DNA of 64,000 nucleotides from Fomes fomentarius (GCA_022606135.1 JABYQN010000005.1:1798001-1862000), one strand, 5' to 3'. Numbered from the stretch's first letter, positions 1-10,990 are shown. The notes: generated by a model not told the origin, from the sequence alone. Numbers and translations are program-made.

Positions 1-1682
1 GCCGCATCCATGGACAAGACTCCTTCTTCGAGTACGGCAAGAAGGGCTGGCACGCGCCGCGTCCCAGACCACCGGACTCGTTCCTCCGCCACCGCCCGGT
101 GCGCCGCAAGGTCTCCAAGGAGGAGATCCGCTACCCGCTCCTCCACCCCGAGGACACGCTCGACCTCTGGATCGAGAGCGCGACCATGTCCGCCGAGCGC
201 GAGCGGTCGCAGTCCCGCGCCAGGACCGCCCCGAGCACCCCCAACCACACCTCCTCCATCGCCAGCCACGACCACGGCCCGCCATCGCGCTCCCAATCCG
301 CGCGCGAGAGCACGGCGCGCCCCGAACGCCCCGCGCGCCCGAGCCTGGACGAGCGCCCGCTCGTGGTGCGCGACCCGCAGCTGAGGGCGGCGGAGCAGCG
401 CGTGTACCGCAGCGTGAACACCGCGAAGAGGCCGGAGCGCCCGAATGAGGAGGATCTGCCGTATGGCGCGCGGGGCAGTATCCCGAAGGCGTTCATGCCT
501 AAGCAGAGGCCGCCCCCGCCCGCCGCTGCGGTGAGGGCGTCCTTGGATGGGGACTCGGAGAGGGCGAGGGCGAGGGGGAGTTCCATTCCGTTCCCCGAGC
601 AGCCATCAAATCGCACCCAGACGCAACCACAGGCGCAGACGCGGTCACAGCCGGTGAGGAGAGACGAGGGCCCATCGCGCGGGCGGGAGCCCGCACAGAA
701 GCAGAAGATATTTTCCCCATTCGCGCCCATCTCGACGTCCGTGCGCGGTACCGCTGGCGTGGCTGTTTCTTCGCCCGTGATCCCTGGGCCGACGCCGCCG
801 CCAAAGGATGCGAAGTGGGTGACTGCAGACGTCCACTTGACCCTCACGAGCACGAGCGGCGCACGTCGGCTGCGCAGGACGTCCTCGTCCGGAGACGCGA
901 ACTTGCCCAACCAGCACTCGCGTTACGACCACCGACACCAGCCGCAACCACAACAACCACAAGTCCCGCCACAGCCACGGCCACGGCCGGAGCGCGGCGA
1001 CCTGCTCCGGATGCGCGACGAGAACGAGCCGCGGCGCGCGCGACCGCAGGCACCTGAGCTCCGCACCGTCAAATCGACCCCGCTCAGCTCGCGACAGCCT
1101 TCGCTGACCGGAACCGGCCCCAGTTTGCCTGCCCATCCTGCGGTGCACCTCGAGCGCACGAAGAGCAGGACGCTGAAGCCACCGCAGCCCGACGTTCCGC
1201 AAGACGTCTCGCCGATAGACCCTCCACCTATCCAGAGGCTGCCTGCGGCGGCTGTGCGCGGTGCACACAGCCAGCGCGAGAGGGTGAAAGAGGCTCTCTC
1301 GGCTCGTCCTGTGCCGGTCCAGGCTGCTGTCCAACACGAGCACATTCGCTCCGTCTCGTACACCGCACAAGTCGTCAGCCCCACGGCAACGCCGGACCGC
1401 ACTCGCGACCGCGAGCGGGAACCGCGGCCAGACAGGGAACGCGAGCGGAGGCGTCGGCGGGAGCGGGAGGGTAGGGAGAGGACGGAGCGAGAGGTGCAGT
1501 TCTACGGCAAGGCGGACACATTTGCGCACCAGATCGCACTGGCACTTGCTGAGCCCGAGCGCGCGACCCCGCTGCCGATCGACTGGGACATGTTCATGTC
1601 CGGCGGAAATGGGACGAAGCCGCTGGTGACGCGGAAGCACAAGGACCGGGAGGAGAGCCATCATAGAGCCAAGCACCATTGA
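1..1682 (+). CDS. Arg/Pro-rich disordered protein, 3' part
   Basis: The frame is already open at the window edge (codons in phase from base 3) and ends at TGA 1680-1682, so the true start lies upstream; no ATG inside the window is needed. The visible 559 residues are low-complexity, rich in Arg, Pro, Ser, Gln and Glu. A charged run of Arg-Glu/Arg-Asp dipeptides lies around bases 1390-1490, and a more ordered tail (QFYGKADTFAHQIALALAEP, then DWDMFMSGG) follows. There are no membrane segments or recognised domains. GC is very high, which produces long shadow frames on both strands. The ordered N-terminal stretch (PLLHPEDTLDLWIES) and the tail may be the conserved parts. I do not recognise the family. 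The intron-free 1.7 kb frame makes it a convincing real exon, but no function can be assigned. Confidence 0.7.
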   Translation, partial: RIHGQDSFFEYGKKGWHAPRPRPPDSFLRHRPVRRKVSKEEIRYPLLHPEDTLDLWIESATMSAERERSQSRARTAPSTPNHTSSIASHDHGPPSRSQSARESTARPERPARPSLDERPLVVRDPQLRAAEQRVYRSVNTAKRPERPNEEDLPYGARGSIPKAFMPKQRPPPPAAAVRASLDGDSERARARGSSIPFPEQPSNRTQTQPQAQTRSQPVRRDEGPSRGREPAQKQKIFSPFAPISTSVRGTAGVAVSSPVIPGPTPPPKDAKWVTADVHLTLTSTSGARRLRRTSSSGDANLPNQHSRYDHRHQPQPQQPQVPPQPRPRPERGDLLRMRDENEPRRARPQAPELRTVKSTPLSSRQPSLTGTGPSLPAHPAVHLERTKSRTLKPPQPDVPQDVSPIDPPPIQRLPAAAVRGAHSQRERVKEALSARPVPVQAAVQHEHIRSVSYTAQVVSPTATPDRTRDREREPRPDRERERRRRREREGRERTEREVQFYGKADTFAHQIALALAEPERATPLPIDWDMFMSGGNGTKPLVTRKHKDREESHHRAKHH

Positions 1683-2219
1683 AGAGTCCAGGCTCGATGC
1701 TTCTTCGCCTTGCAGGGATGCGACGCCCTGCTGTACATGCAAACTCATCGCAGCGTTCGCTGACTTCCTCAGCACACGCACACACCACTCACTTTCGTCT
1801 ATCGTCGTTCGTTTCGGCCCTTAATATTCTATCATTATCCATGCTGAGGCTGGCGGCGTCCTATCCTGGGACGGCCCTGATTTCATGACCTTCACGAATC
1901 GTGCCGTTAATGCGCGTGCCTCTAGCTCACTGTTGTATTTCTAGGTTAGATATTCCTGTCTAAGCCACCTGGGCGTGGCACTCACCCTCATTGTACCTCT
2001 TCATTCCCTGCAACTCCCCCAACTACCTCGTTGTATCCATATTCACATTACATGCGCAATCACCATCACCGCCGTACCTTATCACGTCTTTAGATCATTT
2101 TGGATCCACGACGACGTCCCGAATATATCCTGTTTATGCACGCGTACGATCTCGGAAGGCTCGTCGAGCGTAAACGCACAGCCTGTGGCATTCATCATCT
2201 AATCTGCGTAAGTGCATCT
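1683..2219. other. Convergent intergenic region, nothing recognised
   Basis: This 537 bp lies between two converging genes and probably holds both 3' UTRs. It is pyrimidine-rich and less GC-rich than the flanking exon. Short open frames here have no domain-like content. Confidence 0.5.
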
Positions 2220-4712
2220 TCACCAGATACGCTTGACCATCGTGAATCTCGTGATATCCTCTAGAGGTAGTCTCTTCCTCTTGTCTCCGTCCTTGTCCCC
2301 TTGCCTTGGCTTCCGCTCGCCAATCTCGGCGAGGGGGCTCAGGTCGTCGCGTCTGTTGTCAAGCAGGGTCTTCAATTCCTTATTGTAGAGCTGTAGATCA
2401 CGTCAGAACTAAGCCTAGGTACGGCACACGAAGCGAGCTGCGTACCTGCTCCTCCTTCCCCTCCCCAATCGGGTCCCGCCCAAAGTCGTTCGCCCGATCT
2501 GCGACTTCGCGCGCCTCCATCCCCGCACGGCGACGCGTTGCGTACGTGAGCAGACGCACCCCGAGGATGATCTTGACGACCAGAACGCTGTCACAGAAGC
2601 CCGCTGAGCATACACAAGAGTGGCAAGAGGCGATCAAGAAGACGCACCATCCCCAGCACAGTATGGCAAGAGCTGTCCACTTCGCGACGTTCGTCCAATC
2701 ATTGGGCGTGTAGTCTTGCCACGACCGTGTCCAGAGCGGCGACTCCTCCGCGTGCATGGCCACGAGTAATGCGACAGACTGAGAGCCAATGAGGACTGCA
2801 AGGACTGCGAGGGGAAGCGACGCGAAGCCCAGGCGCCGAGCGACCAGCGGAGACTGGTCGACATAGGTGTGCTGGAATTCAGAAGCGTTGGTAAGCAGGC
2901 GAGGAGGGAGAGAGGACGATATTTACACCGACCTTCCGAACGCCATGTCGGCCGACTGCACTGCCGCTTGCGAGGTCACGACAGAGCACGTCCGTGTAGC
3001 GTTCGTACACTGAAGGACGGATATGGTTGAACTTGGTGATAAAGGCATGCTTGAGCCAATCGACGAGTGTCTCCGACGCCATCACAGTGAGTACAGGCTG
3101 ATATGATGTCAGCGATTGGTTCGGGCACGGTAAAGGGCAAAGACATACATAGGATATTGTCCATAAGACGTTGTTTCCACGGAACCACCCAAAACTCTTC
3201 GGCATAGCGAAACCTTCGCTGAAGTTGAAAGTAGACCCCGAAAGTTCGATGAGGTTACGGAAGGCAACAACAAGCAACATTAGTGCAAGCGTGAAGCGCT
3301 CCACGATGTCTGTAGACGCATCAGCATGAGATGGAGATCCCACGAAGGGGCATGGCTCAGGTACCTGCACAAGTTATCTGGAACAAGTTGTCCTTCTCAA
3401 ATTTCTTGAAGACACTCCCTTTGATCTCGACGAACTGATTTGAAACGAGTAACGTCAGGAGAGCATTGTCGTAAGAGTTGACGGCGACGTTGAGAGAGAT
3501 CATCTGATAGATCATGACAAGAGCGTGTGCAACTGAGGGAGGCACGGTCAGAAGATAACATGTGCACCGATTTTAAGACCCACCCGTGTAGACTACAGCA
3601 AGAAAGAAATAGAAGAACGGGCGTAGAGTGTGCGAAGAGGGACGTTTCCTATGTGAAATCACCTCGAGAGTGGATCGAGAGAAGAGACAGTCAATGATAT
3701 CTTGACCTATTGAGGCGCATAGACGATCCGCTATCTATACTGAAGTCAACGCTCTGCCAAGCCCACTTTAGATGACATTGAATTGAAGCCTACTTCTAGC
3801 GCATTGAAGATAACATACAGCTTGATCGTATCTTGCCCGCGTATGAAGTGATACAACTTGCTGGCATCCGTCAATGGTACTAGAATGACGATAGATATCA
3901 CCAGAAGCATTGCTCTCAAGATATCAGCTTTCTGTGATGGCGGTAGAGGAGGAGACTTCCGGGAAAAGGTGTTCAAGACTAGCCTCCAAAACGCGACTGC
4001 AAATCGGATGGGTAGGATGGTGAATGTGTACATGAAGGAGTCCAGACAGACAATGAACCCAAAGAAGAATATCTACCGCAATTTTGAGCCCTTGGATCTG
4101 TTCCGAATAAGAATATCAACTCACCTTCTCCATAGCAATCGGCATGCTAAGGAAATTGCTGACTCTCTCCCACTTGAGTTCTTGATGTGAGTCGAAGTCT
4201 GTAGCAAGTAGTTCCTCACGCAGATAGTCCCATAATGAGAATGGTGGCTCATACGCCATGTCAAGGTTGGGGAATGAAGGCAAAGAAGGAGATATGGGCG
4301 AAGCGGGCTCAAGAGGTGGTGACGGAGATATGGGTGTGGGAGGGAGGGACGCGTATGCCAAAGGTGGTCTCGGGAGTTCGGAAGATTCGGCATCGTTGTC
4401 ATGAGCAGCGTAAGAGTTGGGAGCACCAGAGTACCTGAGCGTGAGATCCTCTTCAGAGTGGAAGCGGTCATGAATGTGACTTGGGGAGAGGTCGTAGGTG
4501 TCATCGCTTGAGACAGAAGAACTTCGCCTGCGACGCTTCGCTGAAGATGAGGGTCCGGAGGATGAGAGAAGCTTTGGGTTCCATCGTGTGCCAGTAGCAG
4601 CAGAGGCGGAGAAGTATCTTCTTACGCGTTTCCTCTTGGGGGAGCGCGAGACCTGAGGCATTGTGACAAGCTTGAGACGGTCCTCGGGAACGCAACCGTT
4701 CCTGTGATGCAT
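2220..4712 (-). CDS. TAPT1/EMP65 family ER membrane protein (DUF747)
   Basis: Family members (human TAPT1, yeast Emp65) are multi-pass ER membrane proteins; yeast Emp65 works with Slp1 in protecting folding proteins in the ER. Read from 4712 down, a Ser/Arg-rich cytosolic N-terminus (about 150 residues) leads into FSLWDYLREELLATDFDSHQ and ERVSNFLSMPIAMEK, both family hallmarks. Membrane segments follow: TILPIRFAVAFWRL, LLVISIVILVPLTD, and the HFIRGQDTIKLYVIFNALE block. Then come an SYDNALLTLLVSNQFVEIKGSVFKKF-like block, split over exons, and the C-terminal LEDITRFTMVKRIW ending at TGA 2222-2220. A last intron runs GTACGCAGC..CTACAG at about 2391-2445. At least seven short introns are needed. 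The start is MHHRNG at 4712; MPQVSRSP at 4661 is an alternative. Length is normal for fungal members. The family call is firm; the exact exon set is partly inferred. Confidence 0.88.
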
Positions 4713-5360
4713 ATGTGATTAAAGAAAGTGAGATGTGTCTCTGAAGGGAATTGCATGCTCACAACTCTCGATGCCGCTCACAGCACTAGGGATTGTGCGG
4801 GAGGAGGTCAGGGCGGGAGTAGTCGCAGGCTGCAGCCACTGCCCGCCGCTGGCCAAGGCTGCAACGGCTGCAACGCTACGTCAGCATCTAATCTAATCTT
4901 ATCTTATCTCCCCTTCCTCCCTCAGTCTGCCACTTTGCGCGTTTACCCAACGCCTCTCACATTACCTCACATCCCGCCCAGTTGCCTAGGGATTTTCCCA
5001 CTCGCTGGCGCGGATAGGCACATGGAGGAAGGGCGAGAAATGCAAGGCGGCGCGAATGCACTCGTCGACACCAAGACTCGACTTGCATTTGGGCAAGCGA
5101 CGACGACTTCGATCGATGAGGCTCAACATGAAGGAGAAGGCAAGTCCGAGGTTGTCCTTTTGTGCACGACATAGGTTATAGCTCAAATGCGTCTCTATCT
5201 AGGATTTGAGTTGGCGTTCCGGGACAGGCCACTCATCACGGGGTACGCTGCTATCTTTGGTTCCCCCATCGTGGGGGTACAGCACAGAAGGCACTATCTG
5301 TAGATCCCAAAGTGTGTGCGACTCCAGTGCCGTCTGCAAAGTTGCGACTCATTCCTGAAT
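4713..5360. other. Intergenic region upstream of TAPT1-like gene
   Basis: This 648 bp separates the divergent TAPT1-like and F-box-like genes and should hold both promoters. It has a GC-rich CTGCAGCC/GGCTGCAACGGCTGCAACG repeat-like patch near 4830-4875 and a pyrimidine tract near 4893-4925. An open frame at 4728-5174 has no protein-like features and was not called. Confidence 0.4.
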
Positions 5361-5362
5361 AG

Positions 5363-6720
5363 AGGGAAATCTGCAAATTCCCTTGGAGCTAGTCCATGCT
5401 ATTGTCTGTCAGGTAGAGGCGCCAGCGACACTCCTCACCCTTTGCCTCGTCAGCCACACTTTCAGAGATGTGGCAACGGAAGCGCTGTACCATAAAGTTC
5501 ACCTCACCAAACACACTTCTGCTGTCAAAGGTTTGAAGGTCCTCCGCGACCGCCCGGAGCTAGCAAGACATGTTCGCGAGCTTACGATCCTTTCCCCAAG
5601 TACCACTGCCAGCCTCCTTCCCACCAAAGCGTTCGCAGCTCTTTTGAGCAGTGCGTTGCACAACACGACGAGACTTTCCTCATTCACCTTGCATGCATAT
5701 GGCCCTTGGGGGAGCTACCTCAGGAGCAGTCCCTTCCGCGCCATCACGCTCAACCTCGCCTGCGATTGGGACGCCGACTTGGCTGCCTGGCTCCAGGAAC
5801 AATCTGAAGTTCGCGTCCTCGTATTGACTGGCATCCCCAGTTCAGACATCACGCTCGCCCCTTCTGCACTTCCGAACCTTCACAGACTCATCGGCCTGCC
5901 TTCGGTCATAAGGGCAATCGTTCCCGGAAGGCCGGTGGAGGAGGTGTTCGTAACATGCGTCGTGTCCGAGTCATTGGCACCGCCGTCTATGGATGCCTTC
6001 TCACGAGCGTGCAAGTTGTCGACCGGACCTGTACGCACAGTTCATGTGTGTTCTAAGATTGACGATCACCCAACCCCAGAGATACTCTTTGATGGCCTAT
6101 CCGCTCTCCCATTGCATCTACCCGACCTGGTCAAGCTGTCGTCGCAAGTCTACACTTACGAGGTCGACGAAGTACGTATTCGCCTCGTGTCGACGGATAC
6201 CAGCTGACACAAGTGTAGCACTTCTGTCTTTTCCTCTGTGAATTACTTGGGAGGTTCCGTCGGTTGGAATCACTATTCCTATACTCCGAACAATGACAAC
6301 GACATCATCCATCATGATCGTGAAACCCTTCACCCTCTCGCTCGTACATTCGCCGAACATTGTCAAAGCCTCCGAAGCTTCAGATTCCCCAACGTGCTCC
6401 ACGCTCGCCAAGCGCCTGGAGAATGGGTCAGCGTACATGAGGTTATACAGCTACTTCTGCAACTTAGCGAAGACCTCATGACCCTAGCAACCCGCTACGA
6501 TGAGGGCTCATTGGACGTGGAGGTACAAGCTACGCTAGGAGGTGCTATAATGTTAGAACACATCATGTTCGCTGGTCAAGTACTAGGTCGTTCGCAGACG
6601 ACTGGCTCAGACTATGGCAGTATGTCACCGGAACTCGATACCCGTGCCGCTTTGCTCATCACTTCTGTCTACAACATGGCCAACGCGTTCTCGAGCCACT
6701 ACCGCAAGTTCGCAGTGTAA
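5363..6720 (+). CDS. F-box-like protein, frame broken or mis-spliced
   Basis: The N-terminal part reads IPLELVHAIVCQVEAPATLL then CLVSHTFRDVATEALYHKV. This matches the F-box-like start (PLELVHxIV..LLxLCLVSHxFR) of the large Agaricomycete F-box families, which recruit targets to SCF ubiquitin ligases. There is no in-frame ATG: a stop lies at 5356, so a short first exon upstream, joined at the TAG acceptor 5360-5362, must be missing from this model. An intron GTACGT..TGTAG (6172-6218) gives FLCELLGRFRRLESLFLYSEQ, which then hits TGA 6294. The C-terminal half (RETLHPLARTFAEHCQSL, then ITSVYNMANAFSSHYRK, stop 6718) lies in another frame. No good intron bridges the two, so the locus may be a recent pseudogene or carry an indel. 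Confidence is for the family, not the model. Confidence 0.55.
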
Positions 6721-7276
6721 CATGGTCATGGGCTTCGTCTGTCTGAGTCGCCGTAATCATGTACTTGTATCTCCGCTACTTCAGGCCTTCGCACGCGACA
6801 CGATGTTTGCTGTTTCGGAACCTAATCCTACTGATATGACGCATCCGCAACCCCCATCGGAATCCCACGAATCACCAAGTGCGCGGTGTTCTTACAGAAA
6901 GGTAGATACCAAGTAGCACCTGAACGGTATGAAAAACCCTGCTTCGTCACGCCTCCGTCTGCATGCGCCGGGTTTTGCACAATGCTCTTAATGAGGTGGT
7001 TTTGAAGAATATTGATAGGCTCGATTGGCCATGTAGCGAAAACCCGACGGCACAAAAAGCGATGAGTATGATACATAATTGGGATATGCTTGCTCTGTGA
7101 AGACAGGAGATGAGACGGTAGAGATGGTGTCCATTACGGGAGGAAGGATAGCGGTAAATCATGGCGAGCTGAAATTGGGCGAAAACAATAGGCACAGGGG
7201 AGGATGAAAAGTGACAAAAGCTGAAGCTGCAACGTGAACGGGATGGACAGACAGACAGAGTAGGGAGTTTACTGAC
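6721..7276. other. Convergent intergenic region
   Basis: This 556 bp holds the 3' ends of the F-box-like gene and of the minus-strand orphan gene. An imperfect inverted pair (AAAACCCTGC near 6931 and CGGGTTTTGC near 6968) could form a hairpin in a 3' UTR. Nothing else is recognised. Confidence 0.35.
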
Positions 7277-7879
7277 TCATGCGGCAACCTCCCACCAGTC
7301 CGGTTCGCACCCAAGCGCTTCCACCAGTTTATTCACGTCCTGCGCCGACATCCTCTTCTCGTACTCCTCCTTCGAATACCCGAACAGGTAAAGCACAGGT
7401 GCGCACTTCTTGTGGGTAATGAACGGCATACGCTCCTTGTGCCGGTTCCGCACGGCCGCAAGCTGTATCCTGTCGAGGTTGAATGACGGATCCCCGATGA
7501 GATCTCCGGCCGCAAACAACCCGCACATCATCTTGGTGTGCCCATCCGCCTCGGCGAGCTCTGGCGCCACTTGAACTGCGTAATCCTCGAGAGCCTGAAG
7601 GTTGTCACGGAGGTAAATCCCGTAGAAGAACAGGCCGCTAGAGCGGGGATTTCTGACTTCTTCAGATGGCGGCCAAGGTCTGCAGTCGACGCGTCCCGAA
7701 CGCTTCCTGGGAGCCGTGGTGTCATGTTTGGCGTCACGGTCTTTGAGCTGAAGAGAAGTGAGCAACATCACCTCAAAGATGTAGCAATAGCGACTGACAG
7801 TAAGGATTTCGAGTCCCGTTACTACTTCTTGGGGATAGACATAGTCGTGAACGAGGTCAAGAAGTTCGCGATCCGGCAT
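7277..7879 (-). CDS. Orphan protein with C-terminal PDWW motif
   Basis: An intron-free reading gives 200 aa from ATG 7879 to TGA 7277. A 75-nt stretch (GTAACGGG..CTTCTCTTCAG, about 7749-7823) has good donor and acceptor sites and is a multiple of three, so the spliced product would be about 175 aa: MPDRELLDLVHDYVYPQE joined to LKDRDAKHDTT. The best-defined parts are LFFYGIYLRDNLQALEDYA, LAAVRNRHKERMPFITHKK and the C-terminal LGCEPDWWEVAA. No signal peptide, membrane span or known domain is seen. A decayed relative at 10.26-10.58 kb shares the GIYLR, ITH/ITN-K and EPDWW regions, so this belongs to a small local family. Function unknown. Confidence 0.6.
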   Translation of the reverse strand: MPDRELLDLVHDYVYPQEVVTGLEILTVSRYCYIFEVMLLTSLQLKDRDAKHDTTAPRKRSGRVDCRPWPPSEEVRNPRSSGLFFYGIYLRDNLQALEDYAVQVAPELAEADGHTKMMCGLFAAGDLIGDPSFNLDRIQLAAVRNRHKERMPFITHKKCAPVLYLFGYSKEEYEKRMSAQDVNKLVEALGCEPDWWEVAA

Positions 7880-8194
7880 TGACTGTCAGCGCTTTATATT
7901 GGCTGCCACGTGGCAAACTGTTACCGGCTATGGCCGGTTGACTTTTTAGGCCTGACTATGTAAGACGAGGACAATAACGAGCTGGAGGACAATGGCTCGG
8001 AGAACAATGGTCCGTATTTTCTTTTTACAAGATGGACGCTTATTGCTCGTGGCTTCCACAAGGCTTCGGGTTGGCGTGATTTCGTCTCGGGTGTCTCGGG
8101 AAAGGCACTCCCTCCTCGTATAAATGTCTGTCTTCTTACACGACACCAGCTTCCTCCCACACCTCTAACCGTTATCCTGCCTTTGTTCAAGTAT
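7880..8194. other. Divergent promoter region
   Basis: This 315 bp sits between the minus-strand PDWW gene and the plus-strand orphan at 8195, so it must carry both promoters. A TATA element for the plus-strand gene is listed separately. No other element is clear. Confidence 0.5.
8118..8125 (+). promoter_or_regulatory. TATA box, gene at 8195
   Basis: GTATAAAT lies about 70 bp before the ATG at 8195 in the divergent promoter region, a typical fungal TATA-to-start distance. The position is seen; the function is inferred. Confidence 0.5.
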
Positions 8195-9921
8195 ATGTCA
8201 GAACAAAACCACATCGACATTCACTCGAGCTCCGATCCCATCGAGTCCCTCTCTCGCAGCAGTATCAGTCGTGGCCGCACTAGGATACGAAGGATCGTCC
8301 TCGACTCCGAATCTAGCGATGAGGCAGATCAGCTTCGTAACCCCACTCAACCACCCTTCGCCAGTCTCGACCCCGGAGATACGTTGGGGGGAGACGTCCC
8401 CGATGAAGAATCTGATACCGGCCAAACTGCCGCTGTCGACTCAGACACTGAACCCGATTTTCCAACCTCTACCGATATCTCCTCACGCAGCCTTTCAACC
8501 GGTCCTAGTCTCATCGATGCTGCGTCCACCGCATCAGACGAGGACCAAGCGTCGGAAGAGAGTCCCTCCTCCGGCGTAATGCGGGAGCATCATCGAGATC
8601 TAGAGGAGGAGGACTCGGCGCCGCTGTTCGGCGATGATGATGACGATGACGATGACGATAGTGATGAACTGTATCAGATGGGTGGGACCGTTCTTCTCCC
8701 GATGAGAGACGACTCTGTTCCTGATCCCTTCAGAATTGCGGAGGAGAAGATGGCCGGTCAGATCGCCAGAGCATTACATGACCCCACGAACGAAGGGCTC
8801 CATTCCGCCACGTTCGATACACTCTTACGAGAGTACCTGTTTCCACGTATCTGCGGACGAGACAAGCACGGACGCAGGTATACTCTTGAACAATACTCTC
8901 AGCTTCCGGCGCTCAAGGAAAGGTAAGTGCTTTGATGGACCTCGGTATGGTGGTTAGGTATAGATACTTCCTGCATCCACAGTTCGGAGCCGCTTTTTGG
9001 CAAAGAAGCCTTGAAACGACGAGCGCAACTGCAGAAGATACACCAGGATGTCGACGCAGCCCATGTATGTCATTTTTAGTTTCTATCATAATCCAGTAAT
9101 GATCTTGACAGATTTGATAGCGTATTCTCCAATACCGAGAACGGCGTCTTCCGGATTTTACTTCCATGGTCGTCTTCACGGAGACGAAGACGAAGATTGT
9201 GAATGGCGAGCCATACTCTCGCATAAGAACACGCATAGGACCAAAGTTCGCCATCACTGAGGTCAAATCGCTGCCCTGGGATGGTGTGCGGGACATCGGA
9301 GACGTGATTCGCATCGTGCTTGAGAAGGCAGCTGTCCAGAACTACGGAGCTGCTCACTATCTATTCAGCGAGGACCCTTCCTTGCAGCATCTTGCTGGCT
9401 TTGTAGGTGCGGGGCCAGGGTGGTCATACGCTGAGTATCATCGCCATCAGTTCCCCACTGCACCTCATGGCCAGCCACTGCCGATGAAGCCCTCGGAGGT
9501 CAAGTATTACGTTGATGCAGGCCTTCCCCGTGAACCCACACCTCCACGTAGCGACAGGCGGCCGAAGAAGAGGCCTCGGATTGGTTCCGACGAAGATAAC
9601 GACGCCGCCGAACACATTCCTAGTAGCTCGTCCGAGGTGGTCGCCGAAGGGCCTATCCAGTATGCCACTCGGCAGAACAAGGCATCTGCATCAGTACCCA
9701 CCCAATACGCCAGTCGTCTTGACGAATATCCCGCATTACCGGCACCTTGCCTGCGCGAGCTCTTCGGCATGGGCCAGCGGTTCCTCTATGTTCTGGACAA
9801 GGAGTGCCGTACTATGCGCGCTTTCGACATCATTGCAAAGCGGATTAGGAACTGGTACACGGATCGCGATGATGGATATCGTCTTACTTTCGACGACGAT
9901 CCTTTCGACGAGGCAGTGTAG
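8195..9921 (+). CDS. Orphan acidic protein with conserved C-terminal half
   Basis: Three exons close exactly in frame: 8195-8922, 8983-9064 and 9121-9921 (536 aa). Introns are GTAAGTGC..CCACAG and GTATGTCA..TGATAG. The first 180 residues are Ser/Asp/Glu-rich and disordered, with a run of nine Asp (GAT/GAC repeats near 8632-8660). The rest looks folded: FDTLLREYLFPRICGRD, ILQYRERRLPDFTSMVVFTE, GAGPGWSYAEYHRHQFP, then a basic patch (SDRRPKKRPR, a possible nuclear signal) and CLRELFGMGQRFLYVLD. No catalytic motif or membrane span is evident. ATG 8195 is the first in frame after the TATA box. I do not recognise the family; a nuclear role is only suggested by the acidic tract and basic patch. Confidence 0.68.
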
Positions 9922-10261
9922 CCTATACACTATAACACAGACTGCGCTATGACCCATGACGTTGTTCATATGTACGTTCATTTTCGTTGACTTCGCAATG
10001 ACACGCATCCTGATTAGCAAAACTTTATCACTTTTCAGGCCGCATACTGTTGCAACTGTTGAGCCGGGATCAGCAAGCCTAGGTAGCGTAGTTGCTGAAC
10101 GTTGGCCGTAGGATGTGAAATGTAATATTGTACGAACCGATGATTTCTATCTACATACTATACAATATGCACGAGCGTTGACGCATGCATACCAAAAGTG
10201 TACCGCTGTCATAATTGCCGACGCCGTGAACGGTGAGTTCATCTTGACCCAGTCAAATATA

Positions 10262-10580
10262 ATTTCCCCACCAATCAGGCTCACTGCACCCCGATACCGG
10301 CGCACACGCCTTACCATTCGTTATGCACAGCATGTGCTTTCCATGTCTCTTCTGCACCCTCGCCAGCTGATTGATATTCACTTTGGGTCCCCGATTTAGG
10401 AGGTTCCCAAGTGCAAACACCCGGCACTTCGAAACCAGCTCTGGTGCCGTAATGCGCACTGCGCAGTCCTCGAAGGCTGACACGGAGGTAGATCCCATAG
10501 AAGAATCTGCTGGACCTTTGCATTCTCGAATTCGCTGTCTGCTATAGTGAACAGGCTTTGCAGTCGACATGTTTCACTGG
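10262..10580 (-). pseudogene. Decayed copy of the PDWW orphan gene
   Basis: On the minus strand this segment matches the gene at 7277-7879 in the same order, with breaks. The FFYGIYLR region (GGAGGTAGATCCCATAGAAG on the plus strand, against GGAGGTAAATCCCGTAGAAG) is followed by a match to the APELAEADG region, and then by SEPDWW near 10270-10285 in place of CEPDWW. The segments lie in different frames, so no single protein survives. A shared GCAGTCGAC lies at the upstream edge of both copies. This shows a past duplication of the orphan followed by decay. Confidence 0.72.
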
Positions 10581-10929
10581 ATATTCCAGCTGATCAAGGT
10601 CTCTGGGGTTGTGACTGGCGAGGCGTACATCGTCGTGCTCCGCGGGTCAACAAACCAGATGATCGACGAGGCCAACTGATCGCTACACGACGCCCTCTCC
10701 GTCTTTTTGCTATAGATGAAACACTGCGTGGCAGAAATACTGGTCGCCATCGCACCGATTGAGTGTCGAATTCGAAGGCTCGCCGGTCAACCGAGAGAGG
10801 CTAAGGCGAAAACCTTGTGGTTGGGCTACAAGCTTACTCAGATATCGCAGGATATTGAGTCTAGAGAAGAAAACTCACATGCACTATGACACCATCGAAC
10901 TCCAAATCAAAAGACACGAGCGAGTTCGG

Positions 10930-10990
10930 AGTTCGCTCATCACTTACGCCTACAAAATGGCTGATGCGTTCTCGGGGGACACTCTTGGCA
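10930..10990 (+). pseudogene. Remnant of F-box-like gene 3' end
   Basis: Bases about 10937-10980 (GCTCATCACTT, CTACAAAATGGC, GCGTTCTCG) match the 3' end of the F-box-like gene at about 6654-6700 (GCTCATCACTT, CTACAACATGGC, GCGTTCTCG) with roughly three of four bases identical. The frame MADAF resembles MANAF. Only this short piece is recognisable. Confidence 0.5.

Noticed and set aside
131..1781. Long open frames antisense to the first gene
   Set aside because: High GC and Arg/Pro codons in the plus-strand exon produce mirror frames; they have no domains and end arbitrarily.
4728..5174. 148-codon open frame on the plus strand
   Set aside because: No domain, signal peptide or splice partners; it lies in a divergent promoter region with low-complexity sequence.
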